DNA from: Numida meleagris
Lineage: Eukaryota; Chordata; Aves; Galliformes; Numididae
Assembly (NCBI RefSeq): GCF_002078875.1
Contig: NC_034421.1
Coordinates: 14,176,781 to 14,240,780 of the forward strand
DNA: 64,000 nucleotides
Reading direction: 5' to 3'
Numbering within the stretch: the stretch's first letter is position 1; every line of letters starts with the position of its first letter. Shown in pieces: positions 35,401-64,000 of the stretch. Under the pieces are notes generated by a model. It did no database searches. It was given only the letters and a program-made list of their open reading frames with translations, and was not told the origin of the DNA. Made by a program: the position numbers and the translations under genes.

Positions 35401-38400
35401 AACTAGTATGACAGCTTCACTGACTTTTAGATAGTAGTGTCTGCATGAGTGATTCATTTATCAGTGCATTTTAGAGCATCTTGCAATCAAAATGAGTAAA
35501 CTCATCAGAAAATAATCTACACTTCCCCATCTCTGTCTTCCCAAGACAGAATCTAAACACCCCCAACATCTTTATCTGTATGATTTTTCAGCTTTAGAGG
35601 AGTAATTGATTTTGAATAAAATGACCTGGTTAGGATACTGTATATTTATACCTCTTTTTGAATATGTCCCTTAATTTGCCTTCCAGTTCTACTCTATCCC
35701 CTCCATGCCCCCACTGCCAAAGACTGCTCTTCCGTGTCGACAGCAAAGGGAAAAAAATAATTTCTTTGGCATCTCTCTTTTTTTTTTTTATTTGAGGCCA
35801 ATTTAAACACTTTTTTTCTTCTCAGTTGAATCCTAAGCTGTTGCTAGAAGAGTCAGATTTTGTATGTCTAGATTCTTCAGCTGGCCTGCACTAAGTAGTA
35901 TTTAAATGTGTAAAGGAGGCAATGAGATATTCAGATATTCCTAAACTGCTGAGAGTTGCTTTCCTAAGGCTGTGGGGGTTGTCTTTGTGCTTAATCTACT
36001 CTTTTGTAATGTCTCTGAATTCTTTTAACACACTATTAGTTTCAAGCACAGTACTGAGAAAATGGGCATAGATCAGCGTGCCCATCTCCCTTTGGACTCT
36101 TGGAGAGATCTGTTACTTGAGAATATAAAATTTTCCCAATCAATTTAATCAGTTTTCACATAGTGGTCTCTTATGACCTCTACTTCTACTTAGCTGGATG
36201 CGAACGTGAATCATATCCACTGAAAAATCATTACTACTTATCTAAATGCTTATCAGTGTAGTTGAGTTATCTTTAACCTATCTGGTTAATGATAGTCTTT
36301 AGTCTAGGTTGAAGATGGTCTTTGACCTGTGACCTAGGTGGTGATAACCACTTGGGGAGAGTTGTAAAAACTCACAAGAAAATTGAGCTGAGGTAGTCTC
36401 CATATTGCAGTAGGCAAACTGGTAGCAGTAGTTAAAGGTTTGAAGCATGTTCAAATGGTTCTGTAGGACATGTGACCTCAGTGGAGGCATGTTTTAGGTG
36501 TCTGCTTGCATTTGTGACAGAATCAGCTCTTTCGACTCATTTGTGTCCTATAGTCATGGTAAATTTATACAGAATAAACTAAACATGGCATTACCGTACA
36601 TCAAGTGTTGCGGAGTTAGGAAGATGTGTATAGTTAACGTTATAATGCAGAACTACAGGTCTGGATAACTGATCATCATTTCAAGGCTATCCCTTTGGTT
36701 AGTCCTTATCTGAAGCCCATACACTGAATGGGCTGGAATTATTCTGTCTCCCTTTCTACAACTCCTTCCCAGAAGGGAGGTTGTGGCAAGGTGGAGGTCG
36801 GCCTCTTCTCTCACGTTAAGCAGTGATAGGATGAGAGGGAATGGCCTCAAGTTGTCCCAGGGGAGATTCAGGTTGGACTTTAGGAGAAATTTCTTCTCCA
36901 AGAGAGTGGTCAGGCTCTGGAATGGGCTGCGTTGGGAGGTGGTGGTGATACTGTCCCTGGAGGTGTTCAGGAAACGTGTAGATGTACTGAGGGACATGGT
37001 TTAGTGGGGAGATATTGGTGGTAGGTGGAAGGTTGGACATGGGTTATCTTGGAGTTCTTTTCCAACCTCAGTGATTCTGCCATTCTGTCTTTCTTGGTTT
37101 TGGTAGGTCTGTTGTGGAGTATCCCGAGCTGCACAGTCACATCCCTGTTTGCCATTTCTGGGACAGCAGTGAACCAAGGCTTTTTGTATGTGAAGCAATT
37201 CCTGAAACAGGTGTACGGTCCCCAAGTCAGAAGAACAGCCAGACTGAGAGCACAGTATGTTTTTTTTGTTTCTCTTCACACTACATGGTGTTTTCCCTAT
37301 CCAAGCAGTATATCTCTGGTACTTTTTTTAACCTGTAGAAGTAGTTGTTTGCATTGTCTTGTAGAAAAAATGGGAATTTTTACTGATCAGAAACAATCTA
37401 AGCAAAGAGCTTTCATCAGTCCAACAACTATTCCCTGCTTAACCTTGCAGTGGCCCTTAAAAATTTGTCTGTAGAAAACAATGTCTTCATAAATATTCCT
37501 TTAATTTAAAAAGTCCATTTTGAATTAGTGTTCTGATTTGTGCATGATTTTCGTTAAATCTTTTCCATTTATAGTTGGAAAGCTTTGTTTCTTTTGTTGG
37601 CTGAACTGATCATAAAAGAAGTTGTGGGAAGGTCAACAGAGAAAGTGATATTATGAAGAATGGAATAGGGATGGCTCAAAATACCTTGCTAGGGTCTCCC
37701 AGCAAAAAAAAAGAACACTTCAGTCTAATATTCCTTATGTAAAGAAGCAACAATGTTTCTACATAAAGTTGACAAAGAAAAGGATGTGAAACTAGTTTTT
37801 TGGTGCTTATTCCACAAAGTTTTAACTGTGGTTACTATCGAAGAAATGAGAAGCCTGATTAACTTCAATTGGAAATAAATGCTTGTTTTTTGACTTGAAT
37901 AAGTCAGCTGTTACACAAACTATGCTTAAATGTTTGGCATGTTCCCTGGGAACTCAAAGCAGTGAGCTGCTGAAATTGGACTAGAAATGATGTTGTGTTT
38001 AAAAAATGTTGGGAAAGAGAGTATTTCTTTGAGCATGAGACAGATCTGGCAGACCTGTAGAATATCAGTCTGTGGCCTGGGGCTTCTCTTTTTACGACTG
38101 ATAAAGTTAATTCCTGAGATGCACAGTCGAGGGCCCTTTGCAGTAGGAACAGTCTGAAATGCAGAGTGAATCTTTGGCAGCTTGCTATAGGGAGGAAGTG
38201 TGTGGCTCTGCTCTCTGCAACAGGTGTGTGTGCATGTGGTGAATGGATGTCATTATTTTTGAGAGAAGGTTTTGCCAAGTGAATATGGAAAATAAAAACA
38301 AAACGAAAGAAGGATATTGCATCAGAAAAACAAAACAATTCTCGACTTTCTTTTCTAGCTGGATGTTTGGGTTGTATCATTCTTCAGTACTGAAGAACAT

Positions 38401-41135
38401 GGCCTCTTGCTTCAGGACAGCTTCCCATTGCCTTCGTTGTATGAGGTTCTTCTGGGTATTGAGGTACCACATTATTACTTTGCAAAAAAGGTGAGGGCAT
38501 CTTTCACAATTCCTTCCCCTCCCGTGGGTTCAGAATTTTCATTCTGTAGGGTCCAAATGTAACCAAACTGCACCTGGAGCAACTAGGGCAAATCCAATGG
38601 CATTTGCAAAGTGACGCGAAGTTAATTCTGACGAGGGTGTCCTTGACAGCATTGTGGCTACTGACTTGTCTCTTCCTGGGTATTGTGAACTGGATGTGAT
38701 GTACAGGCACAGGCGTAGTTACCAGGCATTGCAACTAAGGAGGTGTTCAAAAACAACGACAAAACCCCATTGTTATGTAGTCACCATTCTTTTGCATTTG
38801 AGGTGTGTGTCAGGCTTGCATATCCCGTAACAGCGGACAGTTCCTGCTAGCTTCAGCAGCAGCAGCCTGCTTCCTGTTGAAATGGAGCTTACTTCCCGCA
38901 GAACAGCAAAGAGTGAGAGTGCTCACTTTGCACTGACACTTAGTGCACAGTGCTGCAAACGCTAGGAATGCATGCTGTAACATCTTGGGAACTCAACTGT
39001 GAAGGCGAAATTGTTTGTATCTTAATGCCATGCGTACTGGAGAAAGTTAAGCCCACAGATTGGTTTTCTGGTTAAGCTCCGATATGAGTATCTTAGTGAA
39101 GATCTGTGATTATAGTGAGTTAAGATCTATGATTATCATGAATTATCCTGCAGCCTTCTTGAGGGGAACCTAAATTAGTTTATTCTACCGAGGCGTTTTT
39201 GTAAAACCTTTAGGAACTTAATGTGACTTCTAATCCCCAAATTTTCTTCTGAATAATAGACCAGTGTGATTATGTGAATCTAACTTAATATGCTGGGTTA
39301 ATTTAAACAAGGCAACTTTTATCTAGATATCTTTCCACTTTAATTATATTTAGCTCTTAGAGCTGCTCTTTTACTTTCCCTTTCCCATCAGTTTGAAACG
39401 TCAAAGATTTGCTGCATTTTCCACTCTTTTAACACTTCCCTCATCGTGACTTGTGCTATTTTATTTTGATACTCCATCTCTTTTTTTTTTCCTCCCTATC
39501 TGTGTGGATTATTGCTGCCATTAGTTAATTTTTTGGAGGGAATTTGTCTATAAACCTGTAAGTATCTGTAACTGTAATATTTAGCTCCGCTTCATTGTTC
39601 GCTTTTCTCTTGTTTGCATTTTCTTCCTTCAGTAGGATTACGTGTATCTTTGTGATTAAATTACTTGTTATATAGTAATTCATTTTGGAACCGTGTTTTA
39701 CTACGTGAGTAGTCTGCTTTAAATACAACAAATCCAGTTGATGCAACAACGGATGGTGATAGTCTGATAATGATAGGACGAGGGGGGAACGGTTTTAAAC
39801 TAAAAGAGAGGTTTAGGTTAGATACTGGGAGGAAATCCTTCACTCAGAGGGCAGTGAGGAGCTGGCACTGCTGACCAGAGCTGTGGGTGCCCCATCCCTG
39901 GAGATGCCCATGGCCACGGATGGGCCCTGGGCAGCCTGAGCTGGGGGGCACAGCCCACAGCAGGGCTGGGGCTGGGGGCTGGTAGGGCCATTCCAATCCA
40001 AGCCATTCTTTGGTCTTGCCAAGAAGTCTGTCTTGACTGAGTTTCATGCCGTAGTTTCTCCTTATTATAATATCTTTCCTGTCCTGGTTCCAGAAATTCC
40101 CCAAACTGTAGTCAAACCGATATGTGTTTTTGGTTTGTCTTTTACTGTACCTAATAATTTTTACGATAGTATTTTTTAAAATACTCTTTTGCAATAGCTT
40201 CTGCAACTCTTAATACTCTTCTCACCTGTCTACTATAAGGTTGGTATAGGGTATGTGTGAAATTTGGTGTTGTTCATGACTCAAATGATTTTCTGCTGTT
40301 GGGTTGTGAAAATTTCCATATTAGACTCTAAACAGGTAATGCAATATTGATGGTTGACTTGATTTTTATTGTCTGAATAGTGGTTAAATTCCGTTGGGAT
40401 GGTTTTCAGTGACAAGTGGGGATATTACTGAAGGTTTAGAGGCTCCAGAACTACGTATTGTATGGGGAACATCTTGAATCTGAGGTTTAGTATTCACAAG
40501 CTTCACATGAAGGCAAGAATAAAAGAACTAGGTCTATATTGTTAACTTTCAAAATAGCAGACTCATTTTTGAGAGGAAAAGAACCCCAGAGAAGTTTGTC
40601 TGAAATTTTCAGAAATCTGGGGACTTAAAATTACAGTTGAGACTCTAATAGCAACTGTTAGAATCATGGCTGCTTCTTCTGTGTGGCATTCTAAAAATCC
40701 CTGAGCTATCTGTGCTGACGCATTGTGATTGTTCGGCTCACAACGCACTAACCTGGTCTGTGACATTCCATATTCCAGGGTGTTTTCTAGGAAGATCAGA
40801 AACATTATGGCTGCTGTCATGATTGGTCATGGTTTTGTAGGAATAGAGAACTTGGGACTGGAGTGGAGATTTATCATTCAGACATTGAAAGGAGTAAGCT
40901 TCATCATCCTCGATACCTAAATGATATTGTGCTCATTTTAGCCAGGGGAAGCTGGGAAAGGACAAGCGGAGTCGGGCTCCAAGGTCTTGCAGATGGCATC
41001 CAGACAACCCATGAGAGATTTCATTGGATTAGGAGACTGTGATAAGGCTACCCGGGATGCCATGCTGAACTTCAGCTTCTATCTGACTGCTGGAGACATG
41101 GATGAGGCGTTCAAATCCATCAAGCTGATAAAAAG
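14281..41135 (+). CDS. IFT140: IFT140, intraflagellar transport protein 140 (N-terminal 17 coding exons, partial)
   Basis: IFT140 is a core subunit of the IFT-A complex, which drives retrograde transport in cilia and import of membrane receptors. Joined CDS: 14281-14427, 15385-15606, 17974-18095, 18750-18892, 21733-21908, 22998-23089, 24457-24563, 25379-25527, 28061-28264, 28613-28685, 29925-30016, 30836-30963, 32803-32920, 33379-33506, 37107-37254, 38359-38490, 40942-41135. The 2375 coding bases keep one frame with no stop (791 codons plus two bases), about 54% of the roughly 1460-residue vertebrate protein. All introns are GT-AG. The protein covers the two WD40 propellers (roughly residues 1-690) and the start of the TPR region, ending AFKSIKLIK. 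Mutations in the human gene cause skeletal ciliopathy. No later exon is visible up to 64000. Confidence 0.95.
15385..15606 (+). CDS. IFT140: IFT140 coding exon 2
   Basis: It encodes residues 50-123 ([20 protein letters not shown] through RLVSGDR), WD40 blades of propeller 1 with the typical SLSWHP and GWETGEV motifs. The acceptor is CATTTGCAG and the donor AGG|GTAAGC. It is 222 bases, an exact codon multiple in phase 0. A 159-codon minus-strand frame over it is a shadow. Confidence 0.95.
17003..17056. repeat. Inverted repeat plus 16-bp direct repeat
   Basis: AATCAGTTTAT (17003-17013) and ATAAACTGATT (17020-17030) form a perfect 11-bp inverted repeat with a six-base loop. In addition CAGTTTATATTCAAAT occurs exactly twice, at 17006-17021 and 17041-17056. 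The whole looks like a small local rearrangement in AT-rich intron DNA. Confidence 0.85.
17952..17970 (+). repeat. T19 mononucleotide tract at a splice acceptor
   Basis: Nineteen uninterrupted T residues lead directly into AAG|CATGGC, the acceptor of IFT140 coding exon 3. The tract serves as the polypyrimidine tract. As a mononucleotide microsatellite it should vary in length between individuals. Confidence 0.85.
17974..18095 (+). CDS. IFT140: IFT140 coding exon 3
   Basis: It encodes [17 protein letters not shown] and [18 protein letters not shown], matching the conserved blade that reads [14 protein letters not shown] in mammals. The acceptor is an unusual AAG after T19. The donor GGCGA|GTAAGT leaves phase 2, completed by the next exon to GAA-GAC. 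Confidence 0.93.
18750..18892 (+). CDS. IFT140: IFT140 coding exon 4
   Basis: It encodes [20 protein letters not shown] and then [15 protein letters not shown] to LMDG. The segment [17 protein letters not shown] is nearly invariant in vertebrate IFT140. The acceptor is TGTTTGCAG and the donor GATG|GTAAGA. Confidence 0.95.
18893..22997 (+). other. IFT140: IFT140 introns 4 and 5
   Basis: The introns 18893-21732 and 21909-22997 are AT-rich with several T or A runs. No gene or classified repeat is recognised. A 183-codon frame at 18939-19490 is T-rich intron sequence with no similarity that I know. Confidence 0.65.
21733..21908 (+). CDS. IFT140: IFT140 coding exon 5
   Basis: It encodes [20 protein letters not shown] through [20 protein letters not shown] to AKELMK (about residues 212-270), a WD blade of propeller 1. 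The acceptor is GTGCTACAG and the donor AAG|GTAAGA. It ends in phase 0. Confidence 0.95.
22998..23089 (+). CDS. IFT140: IFT140 coding exon 6
   Basis: It encodes [20 protein letters not shown] and then [11 protein letters not shown]. The acceptor is TTTGTTAACAG and the donor CAG|GTAAGA, leaving phase 2. The match to the mammalian VKLSGKTG...GEAALR segment is clear. Confidence 0.93.
23090..24456 (+). other. IFT140: IFT140 intron 6
   Basis: The intron contains one plus-strand CR1 3' fragment (24175-24356) about 100 bases before the acceptor. The rest is T-rich. The 166-codon frame at 23181-23681 is a low-complexity intron frame and not an exon. Confidence 0.65.
24175..24356 (+). mobile_element. 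CR1 LINE 3' fragment
   Basis: The fragment runs from GGTGCTGGAACTGGTTGCCC through GGGCCCTGGGCAGCCTGACC to TTCCAATCTAGGTCATTCTG and TGATT. This is the typical CR1 3' UTR, including the octamer tail. It ends 100 bases before the acceptor of IFT140 coding exon 7, in the sense direction. Confidence 0.9.
24457..24563 (+). CDS. IFT140: IFT140 coding exon 7
   Basis: It encodes [20 protein letters not shown] and then [15 protein letters not shown], matching the conserved FWD.ERGENY.LSP segment. The acceptor is TACCTTTAG and the donor AAG|GTGAGA. It completes an arginine codon from the previous exon and leaves phase 1. Confidence 0.95.
24564..25378 (+). other. IFT140: IFT140 intron 7
   Basis: This is an intron of about 0.8 kb. 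It holds a pyrimidine run (T-rich then C8) around 25165-25201 and no recognised repeat or gene. The acceptor is GAATGGCAG without a strong C/T tract immediately upstream. Confidence 0.65.
25379..25527 (+). CDS. IFT140: IFT140 coding exon 8
   Basis: It encodes [20 protein letters not shown] through [18 protein letters not shown] (about residues 337-386), the last blade of propeller 1 leading into propeller 2. The AAGT.KGRVAMW motif is diagnostic. The donor is AAG|GTAAGG and the end is in phase 0. Confidence 0.95.
25794..26304 (+). mobile_element. Mariner-like non-autonomous element with both terminal repeats
   Basis: The left end TA|GATTGCTCCAAAAGTAAC and the right end GGAGGTATTACTTTCGGAGC plus AGGC are imperfect inverted repeats of about 27 bp. 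The left flank carries the TA expected of mariner insertion; the right TA has decayed. The 511 bp interior has no transposase frame but matches the inverted copy at 3305-3685. It is a deletion derivative (MITE-like) of a mariner of the chicken Galluhop type; the family name is from memory. Confidence 0.75.
26454..26672 (-). mobile_element. CR1 LINE 3' fragment, antisense
   Basis: Starting with TCATAGAACCGTAGAACATC and continuing through GGTTGGAGGGGACC-like sequence, this is the reverse complement of a CR1 3' UTR. It carries the usual AGGGCAGCGTCCAAACACTC and TGCCTGACCACCCTCC words and ends at AAAAACCTTTTCTTAATATC. Confidence 0.85.
28061..28264 (+). CDS. IFT140: IFT140 coding exon 9
   Basis: It encodes [20 protein letters not shown], then [20 protein letters not shown], to [10 protein letters not shown] (residues 387-454), the first blades of propeller 2. 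The acceptor is CATACACAG. The donor AAG|GTTACG is weak, but the next exon continues in phase with [11 protein letters not shown], so the junction is sound. Confidence 0.94.
28613..28685 (+). CDS. IFT140: IFT140 coding exon 10
   Basis: This short exon encodes [20 protein letters not shown] and LRNAG. The acceptor TTGTTTTAG is followed directly by GAT. The donor is GCAG|GTAAGA. The WNGKQV.VFE motif matches mammalian WNGRQVAIFE. Confidence 0.93.
28686..29924 (+). other. IFT140: IFT140 intron 10
   Basis: The intron contains a minus-strand internal CR1 piece (about 29055-29285) that lacks the CR1 3' end. No other gene is seen. Confidence 0.65.
29055..29285 (-). mobile_element. Internal CR1 LINE fragment
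   Basis: The words GATGCAGGACCTTGCACTTG, GAACTTCATGGTGTTTGCAC and GGTGTCATCTGCAAATCATG correspond to the reverse complement of CR1 ORF2 near the RT FADD motif, as in the longer copies at 34290-34440 and 49200-49350. Both CR1 ends are missing. Confidence 0.8.
29925..30016 (+). CDS. IFT140: IFT140 coding exon 11
   Basis: It encodes [20 protein letters not shown] then [11 protein letters not shown]. The acceptor is GCTGTTCCAG and the donor CAG|GTGAGA. The FLC.TPVL and VQVRTWQ words are conserved in IFT140. Confidence 0.95.
30836..30963 (+). CDS. IFT140: IFT140 coding exon 12
   Basis: It encodes [20 protein letters not shown] and then [20 protein letters not shown] to SR. The segment [13 protein letters not shown] is nearly invariant. 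The acceptor is CTTCTCAG. The donor CAG|GTATTA is weak. It leaves phase 2, completed as arginine by the next exon. Confidence 0.95.
31133..31158 (-). mobile_element. Tiny CR1 3'-terminal fragment, antisense
   Basis: GTCACAGAATCATAGAGTGA then TTGG is the reverse complement of a CR1 3' terminus. It stops after about 26 bases and is followed by a plus-strand CR1, giving an inverted pair. Confidence 0.55.
31190..31592 (+). mobile_element. CR1 LINE, 5'-truncated
   Basis: The element runs from GAGAATGGAGAACTTACAGA through TTCAGCCTGGAGAAGAGAAG, GGCTTCAAGCTCAAAGAGGG and TGGATCCGGCCCTGGGCAAC to GATTCTATGATCATT. It is a standard CR1 3' region in the IFT140 sense direction. Confidence 0.9.
32803..32920 (+). 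CDS. IFT140: IFT140 coding exon 13
   Basis: It encodes [20 protein letters not shown] then [20 protein letters not shown] (about residues 552-591). The acceptor is CATTCCACAG and the donor AAG|GTGAGG. It aligns with the mammalian REAKAHCSCRSLAEL segment. Confidence 0.94.
33379..33506 (+). CDS. IFT140: IFT140 coding exon 14
   Basis: It encodes [20 protein letters not shown] and [20 protein letters not shown]. The word [12 protein letters not shown] is diagnostic; the tail after FDFK is poorly conserved. The acceptor is TTCTTATAG and the donor CAG|GTAAGT, leaving phase 2. Confidence 0.94.
33632..35030 (-). mobile_element. CR1 LINE, 1.4 kb, with decayed reverse transcriptase
   Basis: The 3' end GAATCACAGAATTGTAGGAG is at the left. 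Minus-strand frames at about 34617-35087 carry [20 protein letters not shown] and [15 protein letters not shown], and those at 34314-34556 carry [20 protein letters not shown] and FADDTKLGG. These are RT motifs of CR1 ORF2, including the FADD catalytic box. The frame is broken between them, so this is a dead copy, 5'-truncated within the RT domain. It is antisense to IFT140. Confidence 0.92.
35025..35051. repeat. Perfect 12-bp inverted repeat at the CR1 5' junction
   Basis: CACCAGTTTAGT (35025-35036) and ACTAAACTGGTG (35040-35051) are perfectly complementary with a three-base loop TTG. CR1-like coding similarity stops at about this position, so the hairpin marks the 5' truncation junction of the element. 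Confidence 0.85.
36765..37089 (+). mobile_element. CR1 LINE 3' fragment abutting a splice acceptor
   Basis: The fragment runs from CCAGAAGGGAGGTTGTGGCA through GGATGAGAGGGAATGGCCTC and GGGGAGATTCAGGTTGGACT to TCCAACCTCAGTGATTCTGC followed by CATTCTG, the CR1 tail. The tail ends 17-20 bases before the AG of IFT140 coding exon 15 (TTCTTGGTTTTGGTAG). Confidence 0.9.
37107..37254 (+). CDS. IFT140: IFT140 coding exon 15
   Basis: It encodes [20 protein letters not shown], then [20 protein letters not shown] and QKNSQTEST. The [14 protein letters not shown] word is diagnostic. After it comes a variable polar linker, as in mammals. The acceptor TTGGTAG follows a CR1 end with almost no spacer. The donor ACA|GTATGT is non-consensus at -1 but keeps phase 0. 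Confidence 0.93.
37255..38358 (+). other. IFT140: IFT140 intron 15
   Basis: This is a 1.1 kb AT-rich intron with no recognised repeat or gene. The acceptor is CTTTCTTTTCTAG. Confidence 0.65.
38359..38490 (+). CDS. IFT140: IFT140 coding exon 16
   Basis: It encodes [20 protein letters not shown] then [20 protein letters not shown] to FAKK (residues 684-727). The words SFF.TEEHG.LL and G.EVP.YYF match IFT140. It is 132 bases in phase 0 at both ends. The donor is AAG|GTGAGG. Confidence 0.95.
38491..40941 (+). other. IFT140: IFT140 intron 16
   Basis: This 2.45 kb intron has one plus-strand CR1 (39752-40012) and otherwise AT-rich sequence without recognisable features. Confidence 0.65.
39752..40012 (+). 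mobile_element. CR1 LINE 3' fragment
   Basis: The sequence TGATAGGACGAGGGGGGAAC, then GAGGTTTAGGTTAGATACTG, GGAGATGCCCATGGCCACGG and GGGCCATTCCAATCCAAGCC plus ATTCTTTG is a CR1 3' UTR. The tail is slightly degenerate. Confidence 0.88.
40942..41135 (+). CDS. IFT140: IFT140 coding exon 17 (last in window)
   Basis: It encodes [40 protein letters not shown] and [20 protein letters not shown] to KLIK (residues 728-791). The [14 protein letters not shown] and [14 protein letters not shown] words start the TPR region and are nearly invariant. The acceptor is CTCATTTTAG. The donor AAAAG|GTACAA is weak and opens the large intron that hosts TMEM204. Confidence 0.95.
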
Positions 41136-42578
41136 GTACAACGTGTATTTGTATGCATTTCCTAATGAGCAGAGTATATTTTCAGAGGAAGTTTGCATGA
41201 AGTTCTGATCCTCCTAATTTCACATTCTACTTTTTCTTTAATTTCAGTTTCCCTTTCATTCTCAGAAAGATGAAATCTTTATTTTACTGACTTTTAATGT
41301 AAGCTCTGCTTATTCTTTGTCTACAAGGCATTGTAAGCAGTACATTTTAATCACTGACTGGGGGAAAATGAGAAACCTTATCCCATGCCTGGCAAAAATT
41401 CCACGTTATCACTAGAAGAGAGTGAACATTCATAGTTTTATTTATACATCTAAAATAATCACAGTAATACCAAGTATTACGAATTTACTGACCACATAGC
41501 TGATTTTTAAATTTAAATGTACATTATTATAATACGGATATTGCAATATTAGAAGAAATAATATAATGTCTTTTAAATATTCAAATAGTTTAATTTTAAA
41601 AATCCCTGCAATTAATCATAGCATGTTGCTTCTAGAAAAGATAGAGCTTTTCCAGATAGTAATGCAGGCGAGTGAATACAAATTTTAGTTGGTTTTTACA
41701 AACCTACTGTTAGAAGAAACTCTTTGTCAGCATTAAGGTATTCTCTCCTGATAGTCTGGAACAATACAATTGTTCTGGAACATCAGTCTCTGCGGGGTGT
41801 TGCTGACTTCGAACATGATGCAGAGTAGCAGTTGGGGTTGAGTTTCTTATTGCGTCAGAACCGAGTTTGAGAACAGAATTCAAGAGCCAGCTTGATGCTC
41901 ACATTCGAAGTGTGGCAAAGTACGGTGAAAATAATAGTAAAGAAGAGGAGCAGTGTACGGCTGGGAGCAACACAACAGTCTTATACGGTTTGTGACATTC
42001 ACAGCTCATATTCACAGCTCAGTCCTTCAAGTCTGTCAGTAAGTGCTCAGAGTGGCCTCTGCTGACAACTTTTCAACATCTGTCATTGCAGCTAGTTCCT
42101 GTATCCTAAGTATTTTTGCATAATAGTTTTTGACCTGTTGTTTTTTCTTCCTGAAAGTTGCGTGCGCATGCGCTGTGAGGCTAACAGGCATCTTGCCTAT
42201 TCTGAAGGTACTAATTTTCATTTCATTACCGTATGAAGTTAATGGGCAGATGTTTTATCTTGTGGCAAAGTCTGCGTTTGTCTTATTTTCCAGTTTGTGT
42301 GCTGGAGTGGCATTTACAGTTTCCAACATTCTGTTAGGTGCCTCTGAGCATTGTTGGGCAGAGCTGGATCTCCTAACGTAACACTCTAATCTGGAAGTTA
42401 CCTGGCAAATATTAAAGCAAGCCAGGAAGAAACTTCTCTGGGCTGAAATATCAGTTATTACTAATAATTTCCTGTGAAGTAAATCAGTAGTATCTATGAT
42501 TATGAGAGAATCCAGGTAACCACCTTCTGTAGATCTGCCCACAGTGTAACACTGAAGGAGATTTTCAGCACCATGTAA

Positions 42579-42698
42579 NNNNNNNNNNNNNNNNNNNNNN
42601 NNNNNNNNNNNNNNNNNNNNNNNNNNNNNNNNNNNNNNNNNNNNNNNNNNNNNNNNNNNNNNNNNNNNNNNNNNNNNNNNNNNNNNNNNNNNNNNNNN
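42579..42698. other. Assembly gap (120 N)
   Basis: A run of 120 unknown bases lies between IFT140 coding exon 17 and the TMEM204 stop codon, probably in or just beyond the TMEM204 3' UTR. The length may be an estimate. A short exon could in principle be hidden here. Confidence 0.98.
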
Positions 42699-42965
42699 CT
42701 GTTAAAAATCATCACTTATTCTACAGTGAGTTTTCTGCTTTCTCAGATTGCCTGTTAACTCCACAGGAAAGCTGATCATCACTGGTCACCCAGAGCTTTT
42801 CAAGGGAGCAAGACAACTTTATCCAGACAGAAAATGTTCAGTTGCCTCTTTTCTGTAGTCTAATTGCATCTGTCTGCTCCGGCTGCGCCTGCTGACATGT
42901 AGCTGTGATGCTGTCAGGATTCTGACAATCCAATATTCTGCGCTGTACAGTAGAGGAAGAGGGCA

Positions 42966-43011
42966 ATATAATATATATATAAAATTATATGTTTTATACA
43001 TATATATATAG
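42966..43011. repeat. AT-rich microsatellite
   Basis: The stretch is of the (AT)n and TATATA type (ATATAATATATATATAAAAT and CATATATATATAG), self-complementary over short stretches. It lies about 150 bases past the TMEM204 stop codon on the minus strand, in its presumed 3' UTR. Confidence 0.75.
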
Positions 43012-43164
43012 ATGGAGCCCATCCAAATAACAATTGAGGGCCTCTGCCCACAGGAGTGAGCTTTGTGATGTCCTTCAACCCTTAGTTTTAAATTATAGCA
43101 TATATTTATAGAAAACACCAATGCAGATCTCCCTGGAGATCTTTCCCCTTTCAAGTCCATGCTT

Positions 43165-64000
<20,836 letters not shown>

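Larger units (their letters stand above)
33507..37106 (+). other. IFT140: IFT140 intron 14
   Basis: This 3.6 kb intron contains a long minus-strand CR1 with RT remnants (33632-35030), a palindrome at that element's 5' boundary (35025-35051) and a plus-strand CR1 (about 36765-37089) that runs up to the acceptor. No other gene is seen. Confidence 0.7.

Overview
This window is vertebrate nuclear DNA, and almost certainly avian (probably galliform). It contains spliced genes with GT-AG introns, CpG islands, at least twelve CR1 LINE fragments whose 3' ends carry the bird-type ATTCTRTG octamer tail, and two copies of a mariner-like non-autonomous element of the type seen in chicken. A 120-base run of N (42579-42698) marks an assembly gap. 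There are no bacterial-style genes. Most long open reading frames are shadows in GC-rich promoter DNA or dead LINE reverse transcriptase.

Three genes are recognised from their translated exons. (1) CRAMP1 (cramped-like chromatin regulator) is on the minus strand. Only its first coding exon (5672-6020) is here; the gene runs off the left edge, and 1-5671 is its intron. (2) IFT140 (intraflagellar transport complex A subunit) is on the plus strand. Seventeen consecutive coding exons between 14281 and 41135 give about 791 codons, roughly the N-terminal 54% of the protein. They join in phase without a break. The remaining C-terminal TPR exons must lie beyond 64000. (3) TMEM204 (claudin-like four-pass membrane protein) is on the minus strand, nested inside the large IFT140 intron that starts at 41136. 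Its last two coding exons (58050-58205 and 43165-43409) are here; the first coding exon was not found and should lie to the right.

Layout: 1-5671 is CRAMP1 intron with a mariner fragment. 5672-8750 is the CRAMP1 5' end, a CpG island, and a promoter cluster of CCAAT and GC boxes. 8750-11880 is inter-island DNA with a CR1 insertion. 11880-12630 is a second CpG island, probably the IFT140 promoter and first exon. 12630-41135 is the IFT140 exon/intron region. 41136-64000 is one IFT140 intron hosting antisense TMEM204 and a 2.25 kb CR1.

CRAMP1 and IFT140 stand head to head, and TMEM204 is nested antisense in IFT140, as in mammals (human 16p13.3), so the synteny supports the gene calls. No new biological system is evident. 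The most interesting points are a CR1 whose 3' tail lies right against an IFT140 splice acceptor, an acceptor preceded by 19 uninterrupted T, several perfect inverted repeats of unknown origin, and the splitting of the CRAMP1/IFT140 promoter into two CpG islands about 3 kb apart.
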